From Glandiceps talaboti (lineage: Eukaryota > Hemichordata > Enteropneusta > Spengelidae): a stretch of 64,000 nucleotides of DNA. Location of the stretch: NCBI RefSeq assembly GCF_964340395.1, contig NC_135562.1, positions 2,753,634 to 2,817,633 on the forward strand, written 5' to 3'. Position 1 is the stretch's first letter. Each line of letters begins with the position of its first letter. This document shows positions 42,953 to 55,000 of the stretch, one piece after another. The translations under genes were made by a program, and so were the position numbers. Below the pieces are notes generated by a model. That model was not told the DNA's origin. It did not search any database and saw only the letters and a list, made by a program, of their open reading frames with translations.

Positions 42953-43055
42953 CTGTGATCTCCCAGTCACACCAGTTATACGAACATAGCTCCTGTATTC
43001 CTGTCCGTAGTGATAGGCACGAACACCTCTCGCTTTTTTGTTTGTATTTCACCAC
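42953..43055 (-). CDS. Possible coding exon with strong donor (unrecognised)
   Basis: A minus-strand frame opens at an ATG and encodes MVKYKQKSERCSCLSLRTGI, then QELCSYNWCDWEIT, ending at CACAG|GTGAGT, a near-perfect donor. The local base composition is less AT-rich than the flanks. No acceptor-linked partner exon was found and no domain is recognised. It may equally be a 5'-untranslated exon or chance. Confidence 0.18.
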
Positions 43056-43716
43056 CGTTGACGTTCACTGACAGCAGTTCACCGTGAATACATAGGTGTG
43101 TACCGTAACACTGTACACGCTGGTGTGGATATTGTTTGTATGCAATTGTGTGTGTCGCTATGAGCGGTCTGATATATGGTTGGTCTCAATGAAAGAACAC
43201 ACAAGAGAATGACTACAATAGCATTCCACATACAGCAATACGTGGTGCGCTGGTCACCGTTACAATGGGGACACAATAGCCACGCAGTTTTTCGATCTTC
43301 TAAGTACAATAACAGCCTCCTTCACCTAAAAACAGAATAACGGACGATTGGTCACCCGTGAATCGTCATTTATCAAGGCTCTTTGTTCAAGACACTTTTT
43401 CTATAGTTGTAAGTTTCTTCATTTTCGTAATAAATGAAAAGTAAAGTGTCTTCTTCCACTCGAGGAGCTCTTACAGTCATTCCATATCAGTATCACACTT
43501 ACCCATCCCTGTACTCAAACAACAAACTCAAGTGTTTAGTAAGCGGCTAAATTCTGCTGGGGGAAAAAGAAACAGAAAAAAAATCTAAATGATGTTTTCC
43601 TGACGGAAAATGTTTACAATTGTCACAGTGATACGGTACATTCTTTTTATAAATTTAATATCAGAGTATTGAAGATTGTCTTCTTCTAAGTTTCCACATT
43701 TCATCTGAACAGACTT

Positions 43717-43773
43717 ATGTATGTATGTATGTATGTATGTATGTATGTATGTCTGTGTGTGTGTATGTCTGTC

Positions 43774-43805
<32 letters not shown>

Positions 43806-43893
43806 TGTATGTATGTATGTATGTATGTATAACCAACCAACCAACCAACCAACAACCATCCATCAAACCAACCAACCAACCAACCAGCCAACC
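43717..43893. repeat. (TATG)n followed by (AACC)n microsatellite
   Basis: Two runs of TATG separated by a TCTGTGTG stretch, then about ten AACC units with one CATC interruption. Confidence 0.95.
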
Positions 43894-44229
43894 ACCTAAC
43901 TGATTAAACCAAAGGCAAACAATGATTTCAAATAACTCATTATCAGAGTAAAATAAACACTTTTATTTCCCGTAAAATTTTGAAAAAAAGAAGATAAAAT
44001 ATATGTCATATTTCCCTTTTTATTTATAGCATATCACATATGCTGATAGATCTTTGTGAGTCAACAATTGAACAGTACGGCACATATATATGTATGCTGG
44101 CTTTAAATATAATTAAGCTTATTTACCTGACACAATGTGTGTCAAAATGAAACAGTGTCAGATGGAATCATTTTCACTAGTAGATGAGCATCAGTATCAC
44201 CATAGGACATATTCTAAGGATTAATCAAT

Positions 44230-44372
44230 TTGGCAAAATATTCTACCCTTTGATTACTGGATATAGGGTAGAGTGTCTTGACATTCTACCCATTGTTAAC
44301 CAGATATAGGGTAGAGTGTCTTGATATTTTCTACCCATTGTTTACTGGATATAGGGTAGAGTGTCTTGAACA
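44230..44372. repeat. ~50-bp minisatellite, three units
   Basis: Three units of the form TTCTACCC..TTGTTTACTGGATATAGGGT followed by AGAGTGTCTTGA. It lies downstream of the ENOSF1-type gene. Confidence 0.85.
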
Positions 44373-44869
44373 CATGATCATAGCCCACATGCCATCACTA
44401 CCAGCAACGTTTGCCAACTGACTTTTCTATAACAGTATCAGCAAAATTACTTTTAAACTTCCTACACATATTTCTGATAATACTTGAATTGGCAGCGTTA
44501 TTTCTGTTTAATACATTGACTCACAAAAATGACATGGCTATAATTTGACCCAAAAATTGAGAAGTTAGAAAACTAGAGAGATGGCTTTATTGCTTTTCTT
44601 ACATGTAAATTGACCTTTTTTTAGTTTTACCAATATTTTTGCTAAAGGACGGTATATCAGCAAGTTAAATCTAAAAGATTTTGAGACATGCTTCATTGCA
44701 TTCCCCAACAAACTTATGGTACAAGTTATTGGAACTTTATCAAGTTTTACTACATTTTCCTAAATAAAAATACTGAGAAACACAATTTAGAAGAAAAGTG
44801 AAACACTTTGGTAGCTGGGAATAAAATCTCTTTATTTGAAGGAAGATGACAAATTAGACCAAAGATATG

Positions 44870-45095
44870 TAAATTAATGGTAGAGAACCAATCAGATCAA
44901 AGATAAGTAATTTGATGGTAGAGAACCAATCAGATCAAAGATATGTAAATTAATGGGAGAGAACCAATCAGATCAAAGATATGTAAATTGATGGGAGAGA
45001 ACCATTCAGATCAAAGGTAAGTAATTTGATGGTAGAGAACCAATCAGATCAAAAGATATGTAGATTGATGGGAGAAAACCAATCACATCAAAAGT
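44870..45095. repeat. ~38-bp minisatellite carrying CCAATCA motifs
   Basis: Six or seven units of AGAGAACCAATCAGATCAAA followed by GATATGTAAATTGATGGG. Each contains an AACCAATCAGA box identical to the NF-Y (CCAAT) consensus. It is located about 860-1,080 bases beyond the ENOSF1-type stop codon. Confidence 0.9.
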
Positions 45096-45950
45096 ACACT
45101 GTGTAAGTAAATTGAAGGAAATAACCCAATGTGATGTAAGGGAACTAAACTGAAGGATGAAAACCAGGAGATGTAAGCTAATCATATTACAATTAGTAAA
45201 TTTTCTTTCCAAATGGCAAGATTGAATAACAACATAATGGCTTAAATGTGCATTAGCCGATATTGGGTATAAGTTTAGTTAAGAAAACCAACAATATCAT
45301 CACCAATAATTAGACATTGTACATTGTTAAATATCATTTAGGAAGACTAACCTGATCAGGTTGAGGTGCTGTCTTTAGGGTGGAGACCATATATCAATTT
45401 CATCAGATTTATTGCACCAAGCAAGAATATGAAATAATGTGACCTGAGGTCACATGAGTACACCCTCTGTGTTGCATGACGACAATTCTGTGTACAACTA
45501 CCCAAATACCCTTCACCAAAAAGTGATTCAATATTGTTTAGTGTGTACGATATTATGAATAAGTCACTTTATCTAACAAAACAGATTTTAAAAAACCCAT
45601 CCCAGTTGCAGCTAGTGCAGCTTTAAAAGAACCATGAACTTTGACTCACAACTTCTTTAAGAAGTTAGGGAGCCCCGAATTGTCATTTCTCTATATAGTA
45701 GTCCTGCTTTAGATTTTTGGAAAGTGTAGTTGGATTTTAAAATGTCAACCACTAACTTAGAACGGTGTATTTTTCTATCCCAAGTACTTTGAAATTCTCT
45801 CTTCATATGCAAATTGACCAACAAAGCTTGGAAATTCTCTTTTTTTCAATCACTGAAGGACTATTTCAGTTTCTGTCTCATTAAATTATAGAATTTTCAA
45901 ATCCATTTTTCATTGACTTAAGGAGCATCAGGTTTCCCATTCTCAATGAC

Positions 45951-46335
45951 TTAAGGAGCTTTAAACTTTCCTTCCTCTATGAGTTTCTTCCAGGCCTGTC
46001 CTGTCGGGTATTCGTACGCAGTCATTGAATCCAGTTTCATTTCTGTGGAATATCCATCATCCTGCAAGGAAAGGAATAATTAGAAAATATGGAATTGTAT
46101 ATCGATTTTTATTCTAATTAAACATATCCAACTGAAGGAATTGTTTGCTACTTTATAGGGGAACTCGTTTAGTTCAAGTATTTTGTGTATTTTTATTAGT
46201 TTTATTTTTGAAATTCTCTGCATTTTATTTGCATTTATTTTGAGAGCCTGTAAATTAGATCTAGTTCTTGTATGTCTACCTAACAAACAACAAACAAACA
46301 AACAAGTAAAGAAATAAAGAAATATACACATACAT

Positions 46336-46374
<39 letters not shown>

Positions 46375-49300
46375 AAGAAAGAAATAAAGAAAGAAAGAGA
46401 GAAAGAAAGAAATACAGAGACATAAATAAATAAATTCTTCAGATACACTTTTTATACTCCTTTCAAAAGTTGGTGCCATAGCCAACTCAAATACTTCTTT
46501 AAGTACTGTCAATTTTTATAAACATAATTCTAAATTTCCTCAATGAGAATATAAATTATAATATTGTACCTACATTACAATTTAACTTACTTGTGGTGGC
46601 ATATAACAGGCATTTTTTATTTCCACTGGATATTTGAAATGTTCATGTAGATGATCAACATATTCTATAACCCTGTAAACAAATTAACATATTATAACCC
46701 TGTAAACAAATTAACATGATTAAACTTCATTATAAATTTAAACTATATTTAAATTTTGTTAGATTTTCAATGATTGAAGCAGTTCTAAGATGTTCACCTA
46801 ATGTATTCCAAGGAGCATGACAGAAACCTGTGATGCGTGAGTGCAAGTGTGGCATACTCACGGTATTTGAATGAGTGCTTGCAGTGTTCTCTGTGGCAGT
46901 GCGTGAGTGAAAGTGCAGCAGAAAACACTGTAAGCATGCAAAAATGCAAATACCCTTGAGTAACCACACTGGAACTCGTGTGGCATGGGGTTCTGTTATT
47001 ATTACATATGTTTATCCGAGACAACAAAATTCCGTAAAAATGACATTATGCAATCATACTCTTTATGCAGAACGAATGATTATGCCCTCATTTGAATATC
47101 ATTTGCATACAGGTATGCAATAATGTTTTAAATGTTTTCTAGAGATGCCGACATGCAGATATAATCAAACATAGTAAATGTACAGTATTAGCTATAATGT
47201 CTATCACTCACTTACCTGTTTTCTAGAGATGCTGATACACAGATATAATCAAACATACTAAATGTACGGTATTAGCTATAATGTATATCACTCACTTACC
47301 TGTTTTCTAGAGATGCCGATACACAGATATAATCAAACATACTAAATGTACGGTATTAGCTATAATGTCTATCACTCACTTACCTGTTTTCTAGAGATGC
47401 CGATACACAGATATAATCAAACATACTAAATGTACGGTATTAGCTATAATGTATATCACCCACTTACCTGTTTTCTAGAGATGCCGATACACAGATATAA
47501 TCAAACATACTAAATGTAAGGTATTAGCTATAATGTATATCACCCACTTACCTGTTTTCTAGAGATGCCGATACACAGATATAATCAAACATACTAAATG
47601 TACGGTATTAGCTATAATGTATATCACCCACTTACCTGTTTTCTAGAGATGCCGACACACAGATATAATCAAACATACTAAATGTAAGGTATTAGCTATA
47701 ATGTATATCACCCACTTACCTGTTTTCTAGAGATGCCGATACACAGATATAATCAAACATACTAAATGTACGGTATTAGTTATAATGTATATCACCCACT
47801 TACCTGTTTTCTAGAGATGCTGATACACAGATATAATCAAACATACTAAATGTATGGTATTAGCTATAATGTATATCACCCACTTACCTGTTTTCTAGAG
47901 ATGCCGATACACAGATATAATCAAACATACTAAATGTACGGTATTAGCTATAATGTATATCACCCACTTACCTGTTTTCTAGAGATGCTGATACACAGAT
48001 ATAATCAAACATACTAAATGTACGGTATTAGCTATAATGTATATCACCCACTTACCTGTTTTCTAGAGATGCCGATACACAGATATAATCAAACATACTA
48101 AATGTACGGTATTAGCTATAATGTATATCACCCACTTACCTGTTTTCTAGAGATGCTGATACACAGATATAATCAAACATACTAAATGTACGGTATTAGC
48201 TATAATGTATATCACCCACTTACCTGTTTTCTAGAGATGCCGATACACAGATATAATCAAACATACTAAATGTACGGTATTAACGATAATGTATATCACC
48301 CACTTACCTGTTTTCTAGAGATGCCGATACACAGATATAATCAAACATACTAAATGTACGGTATTAACGATAATGTATATCACCCACTTACCTGTTTTCT
48401 AGAGATGCCGATACACAGATATAATCAAACATACTAAATGTACGGTATTAGCTATAATGTCTATCACTCACTTACCTGTTTTCTAGAGATGCCGATACAC
48501 AGATATAATCAAACATACTAAATGTACGGTATTAGCTATAATGTCTATCACCCACTTACCTGTTTTCTAGAGATGCTGACACACAAATATAATCAAACAT
48601 ACTAAATGTACGGTATTAGCTATAATGTATATCACCCACTTACCTGTTTCCTAGAGATGCTGACACACAAATATAATCAAACATACTAAATGTACGGTAT
48701 TAGCTATAATGTATATCACCCACTTACCTGTTTTCTAGAGATGCCGATACACAAATATAATCAAACATACTAAATGTACGGTATTAGCTATAATGTATAT
48801 CACCCACTTACCTGTTTTCTAGAGATGCCGACACACAGATATAATCAAACATACTAAATGTAAGGTATTAGCTATAATGTATATCACTCACTTACCTGTT
48901 TTCTAGAGATGCTGACACACAGATATAATCAAACATACTAAATGTACGGTATTAGCTATAATGTATATCACTCACTTACCTGTTTTCTAGAGATGCCGAT
49001 ACACAGATATAATCAAACATACTAAATGTACGGTATTAGCTATAATGTATATCACTCACTTACCTGTTTTCTAGAGATGCCGATACACAAATATAATCAA
49101 ACATACTAAGATGTTGAACTGACTCACACAGTCCTACTCCTCCAGCATGTGGACAAACTGGAACTGTAAATGAAATAAAACTGTTTGAAAAAGTTCATTA
49201 CTACATTTTACAATTTAACATATCATAATTTATTCTCTTTAAAGTCCCTCAGATGGATTTAAGTTGATAAATGAGTAATGATAAAAAGAGTGATATTCAA

Positions 49301-51032
49301 TACAAAAAAAATTTGAATGCTTGATTACAGTACTGACTTCACTAAAACGCATGTCAATACCACAACCATATTGAATAGCGCCCTCTAGTGGCAGACTCAC
49401 ATAAGTACTTATTCCATGACTAGCAGCCACTAGTGGTATATTAGCAAACTTGCACTTTCAATACCTACCTAGAATAAACCCTGTCAATCTGTATAGGATA
49501 TTATAAGTCACAGTCCTAATAGATTGGGTATTTGCATCTGTCAGGATCAGACAGTAATTTGAGGAGCATTGTACAGGACATAATTTACCACATGCAACAA
49601 CACTATAGTTTTAGTTTGTGTTTATCTAATAACTTTGCCAATAGCACATTTACTTAGTCATTATATTCAAAGACAATAATTTGGATTGTGTATTGTAAAA
49701 TACATTGTCGTAAACCACAGCCCCTTTTATGGCACCACCCAAGGCCCAGAGGTTTGTTATTTCGCAGTGTCGCGGAAGAAATACCAGCTCTGGTTTGTGA
49801 GAATGGATGGTAATAAAGTTTGCCTACCATTGAATTTCTTTGCCATGAGTATTACAGCCAGATTTTCATTGACACCTCCAAGTCTGCAGCTGTCAATTTG
49901 GCAGAATTGTATGGCTCCTGCCTGTAGTAACTGTTTGAATATTACTCTATTCTGAGCATGTTCTCCAGTTGCCACGCCGATACCAAGGGGGTTCAATGCC
50001 TGTCAATCAAATTTAATCAATTTGATTTATATATATAATTAATTGTGAACTATTACAATTACACTGTGACCTTTTTTTTATATGAGATATATTCACAGGC
50101 ACTACTTTCGATTTATATCTTTCAGAGTTTTCCTTTAATATGAAGAGATTCTAAGAACGTTGATTTTCAAGGAAATTGATCCTCAAGGGGCATATCGTAT
50201 CCCTATCTGTCAAAATGCTACTGTTACATAAGGAAACAGATATTACACTGTGACACCAAATGAGTAACAACTTGGCTACCACATCCCAATATTTTTCTTC
50301 ATTCAGCTGAGAAAAATACAAGTGACAAGAGAGATATCAAGTGTTGTGATGCCAGGGTTTCAATCCCAGGTTCTCATATTAGTGTTATCTTATCAGTGGC
50401 GCCATGAGCATTACATAGGATTATTCATGACTTTGTTCAGAGCCAACTTCACCTATAACTTAGTCAGACAACTGTTTTTTCACACTTAATGTTTAATCCT
50501 TTTTCAAAGTGGGCTGAGGAAAATTCAAGTAACAACAGAGATATCACGTATCGTGATTTTAAAGAAACCTTGGCTATTGTTGCATGTCCTAGTACATCAT
50601 CTGGTGATGTAGGTTCTTCTATCCACCACGGTTTGAATTCAGCTAATTCCTTCATATATGTAATAGATTCATTAACATCCCATCTTTGATTAGCATCAGT
50701 CATCTGAAAATTAATCAAACAGACTCAAGGTAATCAAATTATTACATCTGTACCAGAGATTACCTGCACTTACAGAGATTTTGTTTTCTTATAAAAATAA
50801 GGGTAAAAGTCTTAGAATTTTTTTTTGAAAACTTGAGATACTATTAGTAAGGCAAAGATGAGTCTTGGGGCTAGCGAAAAACACCTAATGTATGTACATG
50901 TACATTTTTGTGTATTGCTTTAACTTTTTTACACAAAAAAATTAAGCATTTAGTGAACATTTCCATCAATCTAATGAGAGAGAGGGAGAGAGCCAGAGAG
51001 AGAGAGAGAGACTGAGAGAGAGAGAGAGAGAG

Positions 51033-51084
<52 letters not shown>

Positions 51085-51948
51085 TGTGTGTGTGTGTGTG
51101 TGTATATATGTGTGTGTTACAATCAAATAAATCAAGTAAATTCTTCACGTCTGCATGTACTTAATAGAAATTTGAATTTTACTAGTCTACGTTGTAAAAT
51201 CATTATTTTATGTATTTCTGTTAAACATCTTGGTGAAAAAATTTATAAATACGCCTTAATCAAAATGAAATGATAATACATACCATTTTTTTGTCCCAAC
51301 CAATCATCTGTCTTATCAAGGAGCATCTTCGTTTATCATCTTGAAGATCAGCACCAACTTTAACCTTAAACTTTGTCCAGCCTTCTTTCAGGGCTGTCTC
51401 ACACAACTACATTGGAAGAAGAAAAAATTCCATAGTTCAAAAATTAATCAAAAGCTGACATTTTGGGACTAAATTAGTACACTTCTTTAAAAGCTTATAT
51501 CCTTGTATGTTAAGATTTAGTGCGATCAGTTTAACATCACATAATAAATCTTACCGAAAAGTTACAAACTTATTTGGATTGTAGTCTGTCTATTTCATAC
51601 ATCCACTCAATTTCGGTCCCTAAGCTAGTCTAGAGGCTATCTGTGGCGTCCAATCTCTTGTACTGTTTAGCTTGTAGTGGAAAAAAATTGAGAAGCTGGT
51701 GATTTTAAATGTTTTAACTGGAGCATTGCAGAACCAGATATAGTAAGTGTAAGCATGACATAGAATTACAAAGGTATATATTCCCATGCTTTCTGTTTGA
51801 ATATGTACAACTTGGATTGTGCATGGTACAATTTCTATATTATATTTACTATTGATTTTACTCAACACGCTCTTCAGATTTGATTTAAATATGATAATTA
51901 TACCCCAGAGGACTTTTTAGCATTTCTATGTATGTATGTATGTATGTA

Positions 51949-52011
<63 letters not shown>

Positions 52012-52022
52012 ATGTATGTATG

Positions 52023-52053
<31 letters not shown>

Positions 52054-55000
52054 TTACAGAATTTACAAGATGCTTTGTTATTTACCCCTCTTAGTTTATC
52101 ATCACTATAGCCAAGCCATGCACATGATGTAGTATAGGCAGGGAATCCATTCTGTAACAACTCCTGTTCTGCAAGACAAAATGAATATATAATATATATT
52201 AATATACTGTGGTTATAAGGCCCTGAATCTGGATTACACAAAATCATAGGCCCTTACCCTGTCTTACAACTAAATCAATTATTATGCAACGTCTTTCAAC
52301 ATACTGTATGCTTTTAGAAATAAAATAAAACTTATACTTTCTCCGTTACTTTGTTCAAGAAAATCCCAACCTATTCTAAATTAAAGTTAAGAAGAAACTT
52401 GAATTGTCCATCCATGGATTATCCACTAATCATTCTGTTAATGCTATGGATAATTAATAGATTGATGATTTCCTTGAAAACAACACATGGTGGTCAACAA
52501 TCAAATTTCAGAGGATAAGGAACATCATGGTTTTATCTGGCAAATGGGTGATTTTTTTCAAGTAAACTAGGTAGACCTTGAGGTATGTGTATTCTTTCAA
52601 GTAAACTAGGTAGACCTTGATGTGTATTCTTTCAAGTAAACTAGGTAGACCTTGATGTGTATTCTTTCAAGTAAACTAGGTAGACCCTGATGTGTATTCT
52701 TTCAAGTAAACTAGGTAGACCCTGAGGTGTATTCTTTCAAGTAAACTAGGTAGACCCTGATGTGTATTCTTTCAAGTAAACTAGGTAGACCTTGATGTGT
52801 ATTCTTTCAAGTAAACTAGGTAGACCTTGAGGTATGTGTATTCTTTCAAGTAAACTAGGTAGACCTTGAGGTATGTGTATTCTTTCAAGTAAACTAGGTA
52901 GACCTTGATGTGTATTCTTTCAAGTAAACTAGGTAGACCCTGATGTGTATTCTTTCAAGTAAACTAGGTAGACCTTGAGGTATGTGTATTCTTTCAAGTA
53001 AACTAGGTAGACCCTGATGTGTATTCTTTCAAGTAAACTAGGTAGACCTTGAGGTATGTGTATTCTTTCAAGTAAACTAGGTAGACCCTGATGTGTATTC
53101 TTTCAAGTAAACTAGGTAGACCTTGATGTGTATTCTTTCAAGTAAACTAGGTAGACCCTGATGTGTATTCTTTCAAGTAAACTAGGTAGACCCTGATGTG
53201 TATTCTTTCAAGTAAACTAGGTAGACCTTGATGTGTATTCTTTCAAGTAAACTAGGTAGACCTTGATGTGTATTCTTTCAAGTAAACTAGGTAGACCCTG
53301 ATGTGTATTCTTTCAAGTAAACTAGGTAGACCCTGATGTGTATTCTTTCAAGTAAACTAGGTAGACCCTGATGTGTATTCTTTCAAGTAAACTAGGTAGA
53401 CCTTGAGGTATGTGTATTCTTTCAAGTAAACTAGGTAGACCTTGATGTGTATTCTTTCAAGTAAACTAGGTAGACCCTGATGTGTATTCTTTCAAGTAAA
53501 CTAGGTAGACCTTGAGGTATGTGTATTCTTTCAAGTAAACTAGGTAGACCTTGATGTGTATTCTTTCAAGTAAACTAGGTAGACCCTGAGGTACGTGTAT
53601 TCTTTCCTAAATATATCATGTAACTGTGAAGTTGTATTAAAGTATATTTTACAAACTGAACTAAAGCCTGATAAAAAAAAAATTGTCTGGTTCCAATTTT
53701 GGAATATGTGGGGTAGATATATTTCTTGTGAGACTTTTCTCAAACATTTAAAAAAAAGTTTAGGGTCGGCAGTGAAAACTAGGTGGGGTCGGGTAACTGG
53801 AACCAAACAATTATTTTTTTTTAGGCCTAAAAGGACAATATGATCATCCTCACTTCATTACCTCTTTGATGTTTGGTTGATTTATTAGTTTTCAGTATTT
53901 CCAATGCTTCTTCTTTGGTTAGTACATCTGATCTGTTTATTCAAATTTATAAAAGAAAATAAATTTACTCTTTTTTTCATCTCAAGGACCTAACATACAC
54001 TGTAGACTTACCAAAGCCATCAAGAATAATAACCAGTACTATATGATGTTTTTGATAGGGGCATGTAAGGAGACAAAATCTACCTGAGGTTCCCTGGTAC
54101 TTTACTAGATTCCCTACCAATGTTTTTGTAAAGGGCATCAAGAAGGTGAAATCTACCTGGAGTTCCCTGGTATCTTACCAGTGATTTTGCACAAAGGGTA
54201 GTGAGTTGGTAAAACAGGAATGTACAATTTTCAACAAAATAAGTAGAATTTACTTACATATATCTGAAGTCAATACAGGAGACAAGCTGTTCAGGTTCCT
54301 ACAAAGAAAGTCATATCATCAATTCATCATATAAGGTTTTCCTTTCACTCCACTTCACTTCAGAATTCAGTCGGGTACAAAACAAAACAAGAACTACAGT
54401 GGAAATATGTTTTAATCGTTTTCATGTATTATCTTCAGCAATACTTTTATAGGTATATTTTTACACACAACATGACCATCTAGCTAGCTAAATCTTCTGC
54501 TGGGGAAAGGGTGAACAGTGCATGTCAGTAGTAATCCATCACACATTGACCGGTGGTTGTAATTGGTTACTTCATTCATTTTTAACTACAAGAGATTATT
54601 TTATAAAATTACATAAACTCACCATATCTACAAGTAGTTTCCATACTGGCTACAAGAAATAAAATAAATCATATATGGTATTATATTGACAAAGTTCATT
54701 TGAAGCAGTTTCAATACTGCAAGACAATATCCGGTTATTTCCCCAATATCACCTCTTTGTTTTTCTGTATCACCATGGATGTTACATTGAGACAGAAGTT
54801 GAAGACATATATAAATGTAATAATACATTCTTGTACAAAAGACCAAGGCTTCTTATCACTTATGAGTTATGTTTTGCCTTTTCAGGTCGACAGACTTTGT
54901 CAAGCTGTCTGTTTGCTGACTTTATCACTAGGTGAAAGTTTGATAAAGCATTTCAACCAACCTGAACAGGTGAAAAAATAAGAACCCTTGGTCATTGTGG

